Source of the DNA: CAZZIZ01 sp964654535
Lineage (GTDB): Bacteria; Bacteroidota; Bacteroidia; Chitinophagales; UBA2359
Direction: 5' to 3'
DNA: 15,552 nucleotides
NCBI GenBank assembly: GCA_964654535.1
Contig: CAZZIZ010000068.1
Location: 1-15,552, forward strand
The number at the start of each line of letters is the position of its first letter. The stretch's first letter is position 1. Made by a program: the position numbers and the translations under genes. Positions 1-7,283 of the stretch are shown here, piece by piece. The notes beneath the pieces were generated by a model, which searched no databases, was not told where the DNA came from, and saw only the letters and a program-made list of their open reading frames with translations.

Positions 1-27
1 CTAATTTAGTGAGGCAAAAACGCATCT

Positions 28-981
28 ATGATTTTTCTGGAATTTGAAAAGCCGATTGAAGATCTCTACGATCAAATTGAAAAGGTCAAGAAACTTGGTT
101 CGAAAAAGAACATAGACGTAAGCTCTTCTATTGAGGATTTGGAAACGAAAATTCAAGAGACTAAAAAGAAGCTTTACCAAAACTTGACGGACTGGCAGAA
201 GGTGCAATTGTCTCGTCACCCCAACCGACCGCATACGCTTTTCTATCTCAATGAAATATTTGAGGACTTTACCGAATTGCACGGCGATCGCAATTTTGGA
301 GATGACAAGGCCATCGTTGGTGGCTTTGCTTCTTTGGAGGGTCAGACGGTTATGTGCATCGGTCATCAAAAAGGATCGACGACAAAAATGCGTCAGTATC
401 GAAACTTCGGGATGCCTAATCCTGAGGGCTACCGTAAGGCGCTGCGCCTAATGAAGCTCGCCGAGAAGTTTAACAAGCCGGTTATTTGTTTCATTGATAC
501 GCCGGGTGCATATCCTGGCTTGGAAGCGGAAGAGCGCGGACAGGCGGAAGCCATAGCGCGCAACTTGTTGGAGATGAGTCAACTTAAGGTGCCAATACTT
601 TGTGTGGTTATTGGTGAAGGTGCTTCTGGTGGTGCTTTGGGCATTGGATTGGGCGATAAGATTCTTATGCTGGAAAACACTTGGTACTCGGTGATTTCGC
701 CAGAGTCTTGCTCATCTATTTTGTGGAGGTCTTGGGACTTTAAAGAAACTGCGGCTGAACAACTGAAACTGACACCAGCAAATATGAAGTCCTTTGGAAT
801 CGTGGATGAAATAATTCGCGAACCTATCGGTGGCGCGCACGCGGAACGTGAAGCGGCTGCTCAACAAGTGAAGCTTAGCATTCTTAAAAACCTAAGCGCG
901 ATTAGTGAGATGAGTGTTGAGACAATGATTGACCAACGTATTAAAAAATATGAAAACATCGGCGCCTATGCCGATGCATAG
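28..981 (+). CDS. accA: Acetyl-CoA carboxylase carboxyltransferase subunit alpha
   Basis: Alpha subunit of the carboxyltransferase half of acetyl-CoA carboxylase. With AccD it moves the carboxyl group from carboxybiotin-BCCP to acetyl-CoA, giving malonyl-CoA in the cytoplasm. The protein is 317 residues, the usual AccA length. Visible family features are the N-terminal amphipathic helical part (about 1-70), the HPNRPHTLFY segment, the ELHGDRNFGDD motif, and the crotonase-fold oxyanion region with DTPGAYPGLEAEERGQ followed by GEGASGGALG. The ATG at 28 matches the typical AccA start (a short hydrophobic-acidic lead into a coiled helix). Only 27 bases precede it here; TAATTTAG at 2-9 is a one-mismatch relative of the Bacteroidota -7 box, so the promoter is uncertain. 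Product assignment is secure. Confidence 0.97.
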   Translation: MIFLEFEKPIEDLYDQIEKVKKLGSKKNIDVSSSIEDLETKIQETKKKLYQNLTDWQKVQLSRHPNRPHTLFYLNEIFEDFTELHGDRNFGDDKAIVGGFASLEGQTVMCIGHQKGSTTKMRQYRNFGMPNPEGYRKALRLMKLAEKFNKPVICFIDTPGAYPGLEAEERGQAEAIARNLLEMSQLKVPILCVVIGEGASGGALGIGLGDKILMLENTWYSVISPESCSSILWRSWDFKETAAEQLKLTPANMKSFGIVDEIIREPIGGAHAEREAAAQQVKLSILKNLSAISEMSVETMIDQRIKKYENIGAYADA

Positions 982-1002
982 AACATTTTCAATAGGCATA
1001 CG

Positions 1003-1037
1003 TTGTAGTTTATAACGCTCAGGCTTTATTAACTTTG
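1003..1037 (+). promoter_or_regulatory. Bacteroidota-type promoter for dapA
   Basis: TAACTTTG at 1030-1037 is an exact match to the Bacteroidota -7 consensus TAnnTTTG. A TTG at 1003-1005 could be the -33 element, but the 24-base spacing is slightly long. Only four bases separate the box from the ATG at 1042, so the transcript would have almost no leader. Confidence 0.55.
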
Positions 1038-1041
1038 TCTT

Positions 1042-1953
1042 ATGAAAACGAACCACAATTCCTTACGCGGTACTGGCGTTGCGCTTGTTACCCCATTTTT
1101 CGAAAACGGTGAAATTGATTTTGAGTCTCTAGGTAAACTTATAGAGCATCAGATTAATGGTGGAATAGACTATCTGGTCGTATTGGGTACGACTGGTGAA
1201 ACCGCGAGCATTAGTGACGAGGAACGTTTTAAGATTTTGGATTTTGTTATTGACCAAAACAAGGGCCGACTTCCTTTAGTAGCTGGCTTTGGTGGCAATG
1301 ACACACAACACGTGGTGGAATCATTGGCGAAGTACAATCGCTTAAACGAGTATCAGGCGATACTATCAGTTTGTCCTTATTACAACCGTCCAAACCAAGA
1401 AGGTTTGTACTTGCATTACAAAGCGATTGCAGAAGCCTCTACCCTTCCGATTATACTTTATAACGTGCCTTCCAGAACGGGATGCAATATGGAAGCCAGT
1501 ACTACTTTGCGTTTGGCAAAAGAGTTCGGCAACATCATAGCGATAAAAGAAGCTTCTGGAGACCTTAACCAGATTATGGAAATATGTCGCGATCGCGAGG
1601 ATGGTTTTTTAGTGATTTCTGGCGACGACATTTTGACTTTACCGATGATGTCGGTGGGTATTGATGGATTGATTTCGGTATTGGCTAATGCCCTGCCAGG
1701 TGAAGTTAGTTCTATGGTTCGTGCGGCAATGGACAACAAGTTCCCGGAAGCACTAGCGCTTCATTTTCAAATGTTGCAGATGATGCACCTAATTTTCGAA
1801 GAAGGAAATCCTGTTGGTGTAAAATCTTTGATGGCCTCTTTGGGCATTTGCTCTATGCACGTACGACTGCCGCTGGCGCCAGCCAGCAAGGCATTACAAG
1901 ATAAAATCCACTTTGAAGCGGATACGGTTTTAAATAAACCGGTACTTAGCTAA
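1042..1953 (+). CDS. dapA: 4-hydroxy-tetrahydrodipicolinate synthase
   Basis: DapA condenses pyruvate with aspartate semialdehyde, the first committed step of the diaminopimelate/lysine pathway. The 303-residue protein is a TIM barrel of the class I aldolase (DHDPS/NAL) superfamily. Visible active-site features are LVTPF near the N-terminus, GTTGE with T50-T51, the YYNRP segment, Y140 in YNVPSRTG, and the Schiff-base lysine K169 in AIKEASGD. Together these match DapA better than N-acetylneuraminate lyase or other paralogues. The ATG at 1042 sits directly behind a TAACTTTG promoter box, and the protein begins at the expected distance before the GTGVALVTPF strand. It converges on the - strand gene with only 12 bases between the stops and no clear terminator. 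Confidence 0.96.
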   Translation: MKTNHNSLRGTGVALVTPFFENGEIDFESLGKLIEHQINGGIDYLVVLGTTGETASISDEERFKILDFVIDQNKGRLPLVAGFGGNDTQHVVESLAKYNRLNEYQAILSVCPYYNRPNQEGLYLHYKAIAEASTLPIILYNVPSRTGCNMEASTTLRLAKEFGNIIAIKEASGDLNQIMEICRDREDGFLVISGDDILTLPMMSVGIDGLISVLANALPGEVSSMVRAAMDNKFPEALALHFQMLQMMHLIFEEGNPVGVKSLMASLGICSMHVRLPLAPASKALQDKIHFEADTVLNKPVLS

Positions 1954-1965
1954 TCTTATTAAAGC

Positions 1966-3201
1966 TTAGGCTAAACTAGGAACAGCCACATCGTACTTAC
2001 CCGACTTCAATTTTTCTGATATCGCAGAAAAAGCTTTTAGGGTTTGTTCAATGTCTTCCTTAGTATGCGCACTGGTCGGAATCAAACGCAACAATAGCTG
2101 CCCTTTTGGAATAACCGGATAGATTACCGCAGAACAGAATATGCCATAGTTGGTTCTAAGGTCACCCATTAAGTTCATTGCTTCGTTTGGAGAACCGCTT
2201 AGATAAACCGGCGTAACACAAGAGTTACTTTCACCTAAGTTGAATCCTCTTTCCTTCAAACCATTTTGAAGCATGGTTACATTTTCCCAAAGCTTTTGCT
2301 TCATTTCGGGTCTAGACCTCAACAGCTCAAGGCGTTTTCTTGCACCAACTACCAATGCCATAGGTAGAGACTTAGCAAATATCTGTGAGCGAATATTGTA
2401 CTGTAAGTACTGCACAACATCTTTGTCTCCAGAAATGAATGCACCTACGCTGGCCATTGATTTTGCAAAAGTTGAGAAGTATACATCTATGCCGTCTTGA
2501 CAACCTTGCTCTTCACCTGCACCGGCACCAGTAGCACCTAAGGTTCCAAAGCCGTGGGCATCGTCAACGAGTAAACGGAACTCAAATTTTTCTTTAAGCG
2601 CTATGATTTCTTTAAGCTTTCCTTGATCGCCGCCCATACCGAAAACGCCTTCGCTTATCACGAGAATAGCACCCTCGTCACTAAGTTGTTTGGTTGCTCT
2701 CTCCAATTGTTTTTCAAGGCTTTCCATATCGTTGTGTTGGAAAACCAAACGACGTCCCATATGCAAACGCACTCCGTCCAAAATACATGCATGAGATTCT
2801 GCATCGTAAACAATGATATCGTTACGACCAACGAGCGCGTCAATAGCGCTCATTATTCCTTGGTAGCCAAAATTTAATAGCAGCGAGGCTTCCTTTCCAA
2901 CGAAGTCCGAGAGCTCTTCCTCAAGCTTATTATGCAGATCTGTGTTTCCAGACATCATACGTGAACCCATAGGATATGCCATACCCCAATCTTTGGCTGC
3001 TTGAGCGTCAACATCTCTGATTTCTGGCATGTTTGCCATTCCCAGATAGTTGTTTATGCTCCACATAATCATCTCTTTGCCATTGAATGACATTCTATTT
3101 CCGAGCTCGCCTGTAAATTTAGGGAATATGTAATTTTCGTGGGCAGTAGAAAATTGGCCGAGAGGCCCTCTATTTTCCCTTATTTTCTCAAATAAATCCA
3201 T
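1966..3201 (-). CDS. Alpha-oxoamine synthase, serine palmitoyltransferase-like (sphingolipid or sulfonolipid first step)
   Basis: A 411-residue PLP enzyme of fold type I, in the alpha-oxoamine synthase family (KBL, AONS, ALAS, SPT). These enzymes join an amino acid to an acyl-CoA or acyl-ACP thioester with loss of CO2. Visible features are the stacking histidine H137 in YDAESHACILDG, D213 and H216 in LVDDAHGFG, and the Schiff-base lysine K247 in STFAKSMAS. The GPLGQ start and the YPMGSRMMSG segment resemble the abundant Bacteroidota SPT-type subfamily more than biotin-pathway BioF, and no bio or threonine dehydrogenase genes are nearby. The natural amino-acid substrate may be serine (sphinganine route) or cysteate (capnine/sulfonolipid route); the sequence alone does not decide. 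The ATG at 3201 gives the conserved MDLFEKI-type start. It is transcribed divergently from bamD. Confidence 0.88.
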   Translation of the reverse strand: MDLFEKIRENRGPLGQFSTAHENYIFPKFTGELGNRMSFNGKEMIMWSINNYLGMANMPEIRDVDAQAAKDWGMAYPMGSRMMSGNTDLHNKLEEELSDFVGKEASLLLNFGYQGIMSAIDALVGRNDIIVYDAESHACILDGVRLHMGRRLVFQHNDMESLEKQLERATKQLSDEGAILVISEGVFGMGGDQGKLKEIIALKEKFEFRLLVDDAHGFGTLGATGAGAGEEQGCQDGIDVYFSTFAKSMASVGAFISGDKDVVQYLQYNIRSQIFAKSLPMALVVGARKRLELLRSRPEMKQKLWENVTMLQNGLKERGFNLGESNSCVTPVYLSGSPNEAMNLMGDLRTNYGIFCSAVIYPVIPKGQLLLRLIPTSAHTKEDIEQTLKAFSAISEKLKSGKYDVAVPSLA

Positions 3202-3218
3202 TTTGTTGGTTTGATAAA

Positions 3219-3232
3219 TTGACTTTTGTCAA
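3219..3232. repeat. Short perfect inverted repeat in the SPT-like gene leader
   Basis: TTGAC-TTTT-GTCAA is a 5-base-pair palindrome with a 4-base loop, lying between the predicted - strand promoter and the ATG at 3201. It could be an operator half-site pair or a small leader hairpin, or chance. Confidence 0.35.
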
Positions 3233-3238
3233 GTGAGG

Positions 3239-3271
3239 CAAAAATAGCTATAACGGGCATTTTTTCGCCAA
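3239..3271 (-). promoter_or_regulatory. Promoter for the SPT-like gene
   Basis: Read on the - strand, TATTTTTG (complement of 3239-3246) matches TAnnTTTG. A TTG (complement of 3269-3271) lies 22 bases upstream as a possible -33 element. The start codon at 3201 would leave a leader of roughly 30-35 bases that includes the inverted repeat at 3219-3232. Confidence 0.5.
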
Positions 3272-3283
3272 TAAAGCCCAATA

Positions 3284-3314
3284 TTGAGCGTTTGAGATAT
3301 AAACATTAACTTTG
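3284..3314 (+). promoter_or_regulatory. Bacteroidota-type promoter for the bamD operon
   Basis: TAACTTTG at 3307-3314 is an exact TAnnTTTG match, with TTG at 3284-3286 exactly 20 bases upstream, a good -33/-7 pair. The ATG at 3322 is only seven bases downstream, so the mRNA is probably leaderless or nearly so. Confidence 0.6.
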
Positions 3315-3321
3315 CGGACTT

Positions 3322-4134
3322 ATGGCTTCACGTATAGGCTTTTTAGGGGTCTTTTTACTCTTTTTTGTACTTTCTTCGGGCTGTTCTGACAGCTACCAGA
3401 AGGTGTTGAAATCTACCGATTTCGACTATAAACTGTCCAAAGCCAAGGAATATTATAATAGTGGTCAATATGTAAAAGCCTTACCGCTCTTTGAGGAGCT
3501 CATGAGCGTATATAAGGGAACCAAAGATGTAGAACAATTGTACTATATCTACCCATACTGTCACTACGGCTTAGGTGACTATCTGATCTCTGCTTTTTAC
3601 TTCGAGAACTTTTTGGATTACTACCCTAGAAGTCGCTTTGCTGAGGAGGCGCGTTTTATGCACGCTTATTGCCATTATAAAATGTCTCCAACAGCTAGTC
3701 TAGAGCAGACCTATACAAAAAGAGCGATCGATGGCTTTCAAACCTTTGCCAATAGTTATCCTGAAAGTGAGAAAATTGCGGAGTGCAATGAGCTTATGGA
3801 TGAAATGCGGAAAAAGCTAGAAGCCAAGGCAATTTTGTCTGCGAGGCTTTATTACGACATGAAAGATTACCGCGCATCTGCCGTGGCTTTTAATAATGTG
3901 TTGACGGAATTTCCGGAGACTAAAGATCGTGAGGAACTTGAACATTTGGTGCTCGATTCTTATTTCCGATTAGCGGAAAATAGTATTCCATCAAAAGAAT
4001 TAGAAAGATATAACCAGGTTGTTGAGACCTACATTTTATTTATAGACCGATACCCAGAAAGTCAATACTCGAGAAATGCAGAAAAAATGTACAATCGAAG
4101 TCTTGCACAAATTGAAAAACTTAACCAGTCATGA
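3322..4134 (+). CDS. bamD: Outer membrane protein assembly factor BamD
   Basis: Lipoprotein of the BAM complex, which folds beta-barrel proteins into the outer membrane; BamD is a TPR-type scaffold on the periplasmic side. The 270-residue protein starts with a hydrophobic signal ending in the lipobox LSSGC, with lipidation expected at C21. After it come tandem TPR-like helical pairs: a segment YYNSGQYVKALPLFEEL, then repeated [F/Y]x(n)YP[E/R]S turns (YYPRSRF, SYPESEK, EFPETKD, RYPESQY), as in BamD/ComL. Its length fits the Bacteroidota family. It is the first gene of a probable operon and its last four bases (ATGA) are shared with the omega gene start. The window also codes for large outer-membrane barrels, which would be BAM clients. 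Confidence 0.93.
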   Translation: MASRIGFLGVFLLFFVLSSGCSDSYQKVLKSTDFDYKLSKAKEYYNSGQYVKALPLFEELMSVYKGTKDVEQLYYIYPYCHYGLGDYLISAFYFENFLDYYPRSRFAEEARFMHAYCHYKMSPTASLEQTYTKRAIDGFQTFANSYPESEKIAECNELMDEMRKKLEAKAILSARLYYDMKDYRASAVAFNNVLTEFPETKDREELEHLVLDSYFRLAENSIPSKELERYNQVVETYILFIDRYPESQYSRNAEKMYNRSLAQIEKLNQS

Positions 4135-4463
4135 CCACATTTAACAAGACTCTGTTACAAACCATAAACCCAAGTGCTCAAACGCGAAGCTTAAAGGATA
4201 TCGCCGAGAAAACGGGTAACATTTATGAATCGATTTCAATCTGCGGAAAACGTGCGGCTCAAATCAATGCACAAATGAAAGAAGAACTACACGCTAAACT
4301 TCAAGAGTTTGCAAGTACGACTGACAACCTAGAAGAGGTTTTTGAAAACCGAGAGCAGATAGAAATTTCTCGCTTCTACGAAAAGCTTCCACACCAAACT
4401 ATTTTGGCTTTGGAAGAGTTTTTGGAAGACAAAGTTTATCATCGCAATAGAGACGAAGAATAG
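4131..4463 (+). CDS. rpoZ: DNA-directed RNA polymerase subunit omega (Rpb6-like)
   Basis: Small RNA polymerase subunit that helps assemble and stabilise the beta-prime subunit. The 110-residue product carries the omega/Rpb6 signature near residues 22-45: GNIYESISICGKRAAQINAQ (N-Y-E, then K-R-A-x-Q-I). The C-terminal part is acidic and helical and longer than in the E. coli protein, as is usual in Bacteroidota. It overlaps bamD by ATGA, suggesting translational coupling, and lies 51 bases before coaBC. The position between bamD and coaBC is itself strong support, since this order is common in the phylum. Confidence 0.85.
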   Translation: MTTFNKTLLQTINPSAQTRSLKDIAEKTGNIYESISICGKRAAQINAQMKEELHAKLQEFASTTDNLEEVFENREQIEISRFYEKLPHQTILALEEFLEDKVYHRNRDEE

Positions 4464-4514
4464 TTCTTTTTCTACCCCAATTATTCGTCACATTGCCTGA
4501 TAGAAAAATCTTAA

Positions 4515-5720
4515 ATGATTAAAGGCAAGAAAATACTTCTAGGCGTATGTGGCAGCATCGCTGCATACAAATCGGCTTTCCTGGTAAGACTACTGGTAAA
4601 AGCGGGCGCTGAGGTTAAAGTCGTCAGCACCCCTGCGGCAGAAACTTTCATTACTGCACTTACCCTTTCTACTCTCTCTAAAAACAAAGTTTACTCGAGC
4701 TTCATCAATGAAGAAGGAGAGGTCTGGAATAACCACGTTGAACTTGGCTTGTGGGCGGACATATTTCTTATAGCTCCTGCATCTGCAAACACACTTGCTA
4801 AAATGGCGCACGGATTATGCGACAATCTTTTGCTCGCAACTTATCTATCTGCCAGATGCCCAGTTATTGCCGCACCCGCAATGGATTTGGATATGTGGGC
4901 TCATCCATCAACTCAGGAAAACATTAAGCGCTTGAAAAAACACGAGGTACAAATCCTTGACGTTGAAGATGGCGAATTAGCTAGCGGTCTAGTTGGAAAA
5001 GGTAGAATGGCAGAGCCTGAGCAGATTCTTAAAGATGTAAATGCGCATTTTTCAAAATCGCTGCCCTTAAAGAGTAAACGAATTCTTATTAGTGGTGGTC
5101 CAACATACGAAGCCATTGACCCGGTTCGTTTCATTGGCAATAGATCTACAGGAAAAATGGGCGTGGCATTGGCAGTTCAAGCAGCAAATCAAGGAGCTAA
5201 GGTTACACTGGTCTTAGGGCCCAGCGCACTTGAGGTGGAGCACAGCAATATAAAACTAATTCGTGTGGAGTCAACTGCCGAAATGAAAGCCGCAATGGAA
5301 AAGCACTTTGCGAAACACCACTGGTGCATTATGTCTGCTGCTGTAAGTGATTATCGTCCTGTGAAGGCGGCGAAGGAAAAGATCAAAAAGAAAGACTCTA
5401 CGCTTTCTTTAAATTTGAAAAAAAACGATGACATTCTGAAGGGTCTGGGCAAGAAGAAAAAGAAGAACCAATTATTGATTGGTTTTGCACTGGAAACAGA
5501 GAAAGAGCTAACGTATGCTCAGGGCAAACTCAAATCAAAAAAACTCGACTTTATCGTTATGAATAGTTTGCGCGTAAAGGGTGCAGGCTTCGGGCACGAT
5601 ACTAATAAAATAACTATTTTAGACCGCAACGATGAACGCAAGGATTTTTCGTTAAAGTCAAAAGACGAAGTGGCAAAAGATATTTTAAATTACGCCTTGA
5701 AATTAAGTGCTAAAAAATGA
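4515..5720 (+). CDS. coaBC: Bifunctional phosphopantothenoylcysteine decarboxylase / phosphopantothenate-cysteine ligase
   Basis: CoaBC makes 4'-phosphopantetheine for coenzyme A: the C-terminal CoaB domain joins cysteine to 4'-phosphopantothenate, and the N-terminal FMN-dependent CoaC domain decarboxylates the product. The protein is 401 residues. CoaC spans about 1-180 with the nucleotide-binding GSIAAYK start, the catalytic histidine H74 in NNHVELG, and IAPASANTLAK. CoaB spans about 185-400 with GGPTYEAIDPVRFI, N209 in GNRSTGKMG, and the lysine-rich KEKIKKK segment. Two residues differ from the E. coli enzyme: the PxMN motif reads PAMD (D124) and the substrate-clamp cysteine is serine (S157 in LASGLVGKGRM). 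I believe both are common in Bacteroidota, so this is likely a functional lineage variant. It overlaps the next gene by ATGA. Confidence 0.95.
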   Translation: MIKGKKILLGVCGSIAAYKSAFLVRLLVKAGAEVKVVSTPAAETFITALTLSTLSKNKVYSSFINEEGEVWNNHVELGLWADIFLIAPASANTLAKMAHGLCDNLLLATYLSARCPVIAAPAMDLDMWAHPSTQENIKRLKKHEVQILDVEDGELASGLVGKGRMAEPEQILKDVNAHFSKSLPLKSKRILISGGPTYEAIDPVRFIGNRSTGKMGVALAVQAANQGAKVTLVLGPSALEVEHSNIKLIRVESTAEMKAAMEKHFAKHHWCIMSAAVSDYRPVKAAKEKIKKKDSTLSLNLKKNDDILKGLGKKKKKNQLLIGFALETEKELTYAQGKLKSKKLDFIVMNSLRVKGAGFGHDTNKITILDRNDERKDFSLKSKDEVAKDILNYALKLSAKK

Positions 5721-6691
5721 TGCGACTCATTCCTCTCTTCCTACTTCTAATTGGTTCGAGCTTAACTGCGCAAGAACTGAATTGCAATGTGCGCGTTCAA
5801 ACCACGCAAGTGCAAATTGCCGATCCGGCCATTTTTGAAAACCTGGAAACAGACATCTTTGAATTTATGAACAATCGTCGTTGGACAAATGACGAATTCA
5901 CAGAAGAGGAAAAAATTATTTGCAATATCAATATCAATATTGTTGAGGAAATATCGAGTACACGTTTCCGCGCTGAGGTAATTATCAATGCGACTCGTCC
6001 GGTTTACAACTCTTCATACTCGACTCAAATATTCCGTCACCAAGACAATGAAATGGAATTTAATTATGCTCCATTTACGCCTTTGGAATATGACCCAAAT
6101 GCCTTTTTATCTAACCTAACTCATGTACTCGCTTTTTATGCGAACATAATTTTGGCACTGGATTATGACTCTTTTTCTGAAGAAGGCGGAACAGTTTACT
6201 TGACTAAAGCCAAGCAACTTGTTGACATAGCTCAGAACAGTGGATTTGCAGGTTGGATAACTACGAAAACCGTTGAGCGAAACCGTTTCAGACTGATAGA
6301 CGATTTGCTGAACAACAGGTTTTTGGACATTAGAAAAGCCTTTTACCAGTATCACCGCCAAGGCTTAGACCTAATGTTTGACGATACGGAAGCTGGACGA
6401 ACCAACATCGTCAGTGCTCTGGAAATGGTTGGTAAGGTCAGCAAGAATAATCCGAATACTATGTTACCCAGAGTATTTGCGAACACAAAGTCCGAAGAGG
6501 TGATCAATATTTTTAAGGATGTCAGTGTGAGCGGAAGAGAAAAAGCACAGGTGCTAAGTATTTTGGCAAACCTCGATCCGGCAGCCTCTCGAAAACTTTC
6601 GACCCAAAGTGCTGCGGCAAGACAAGGAGCAAACTCTGGACGGACCAATCCGAACAACGCGACCAGACAACCGAATATTCGAAAACCTTAG
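5717..6691 (+). CDS. DUF4835 family secreted protein
   Basis: A 324-residue exported protein of unknown biochemical function, conserved in Bacteroidota next to coaBC. It has a classic signal peptide (MMRLIPLFLLLIGSSLTAQ), with cleavage likely before or after the Gln near residue 19, then ELNCNVRVQTTQVQ, a start typical of DUF4835. The body mixes beta and helical stretches (for example an acidic region near 50-70, then YAPFTPLEYDPNAFLSNLTHVLAFYANIILALDYDSF in pieces around 120-155). The tail is low complexity, rich in Asn, Ala and Arg. No membrane span follows the signal, so it is probably periplasmic. Some databases may associate this family with T9SS under the name PorD; I recall that only weakly. 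Two in-frame ATGs (5717 and 5720) make the exact start uncertain by one residue. It is coupled to coaBC by an ATGA overlap. Confidence 0.8.
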   Translation: MMRLIPLFLLLIGSSLTAQELNCNVRVQTTQVQIADPAIFENLETDIFEFMNNRRWTNDEFTEEEKIICNININIVEEISSTRFRAEVIINATRPVYNSSYSTQIFRHQDNEMEFNYAPFTPLEYDPNAFLSNLTHVLAFYANIILALDYDSFSEEGGTVYLTKAKQLVDIAQNSGFAGWITTKTVERNRFRLIDDLLNNRFLDIRKAFYQYHRQGLDLMFDDTEAGRTNIVSALEMVGKVSKNNPNTMLPRVFANTKSEEVINIFKDVSVSGREKAQVLSILANLDPAASRKLSTQSAAARQGANSGRTNPNNATRQPNIRKP

Positions 6692-6734
6692 ATTGCGAAA
6701 GCCATCAATTTACGCTAAGAATTCCTGACCACAA

Positions 6735-7271
6735 ATGAGTGCTGAAACTTCGTACTTGCAACACTTAAAGAGCCTCGTAGTTGTAAAAAAGAATGTCTTC
6801 GTTGCCGAAAATGCTACCGTACTAGGTCAAGTTGAACTCAATCAAAATGTTTCGATATGGTATGGCGCGGTTGTGCGTGGCGACAACGACAGCATTGTAA
6901 TAGGCGCTTTCACGAATATTCAAGACAATTGCATAATACATGTTGACGAGGGCGTACCGGTTAAAATCGGGGAGCAATGCGTGGTTGGCCATAGAGCTAT
7001 TCTACACGGCTGTACCGTGGGTAATACTTGCCTCATAGGAATGGGAGCAATCATAATGAATAATGCTGTAATAGGAGATAATTGCGTAATTGGAGCCAAT
7101 GCTCTTGTCACGGAAAACACAGTAATTCCTCCTGGGTCACTGGTTCTAGGTTCTCCTGGCAAAGTTGTTCGACAGGTGAATCCGAATCAAATAGAACGCA
7201 TAAAAAAGGGTGCGCTGCATTATGCTGAAGAAGCTCAAAAATATCTAGTAGGCAATTTTAATACCACCTAA
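6735..7271 (+). CDS. Gamma carbonic anhydrase family protein (left-handed beta-helix)
   Basis: A 178-residue hexapeptide-repeat protein of the gamma-CA/YrdA/PaaY group, which form trimers with metal sites between subunits. The middle (about 25-145) is a left-handed beta-helix with repeating [I/V]-G-x-x-[C/A] turns. Residues matching the archaeal Cam enzyme are R48 and D50 in VVRGDND, Q63 in NIQDN, and the three metal ligands H69, H86 and H91 in IIHVDEG and GHRAILHG. The acidic proton-shuttle loop of Cam is absent, as in many bacterial homologues, so catalysis of CO2 hydration is possible but unproved. The C-terminal helix (ERIKKGALHYAEEAQKY) is typical. It starts 43 bases after DUF4835 and shares reading frame with the downstream glycosyltransferase, separated by one TAA. 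Confidence 0.9.
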   Translation: MSAETSYLQHLKSLVVVKKNVFVAENATVLGQVELNQNVSIWYGAVVRGDNDSIVIGAFTNIQDNCIIHVDEGVPVKIGEQCVVGHRAILHGCTVGNTCLIGMGAIIMNNAVIGDNCVIGANALVTENTVIPPGSLVLGSPGKVVRQVNPNQIERIKKGALHYAEEAQKYLVGNFNTT

Positions 7272-7283
7272 GAATCGAGCACT

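Noticed and set aside
284..291. GCGATCGC octamers (also near 1588) as a HIP1-like repeat
   Set aside because: Only isolated copies inside conserved coding sequence; these are explained by codon choice.
1..369. Minus-strand open frame of 122 codons opposite accA
   Set aside because: It lies fully over the strongly conserved accA frame, its translation shows no recognisable domain, and it runs off the window. Treated as a shadow.
958..975. Six-base-pair stem ATCGGC-N6-GCCGAT at the end of accA as a terminator
   Set aside because: It lies inside the coding end of accA and no T-run follows.
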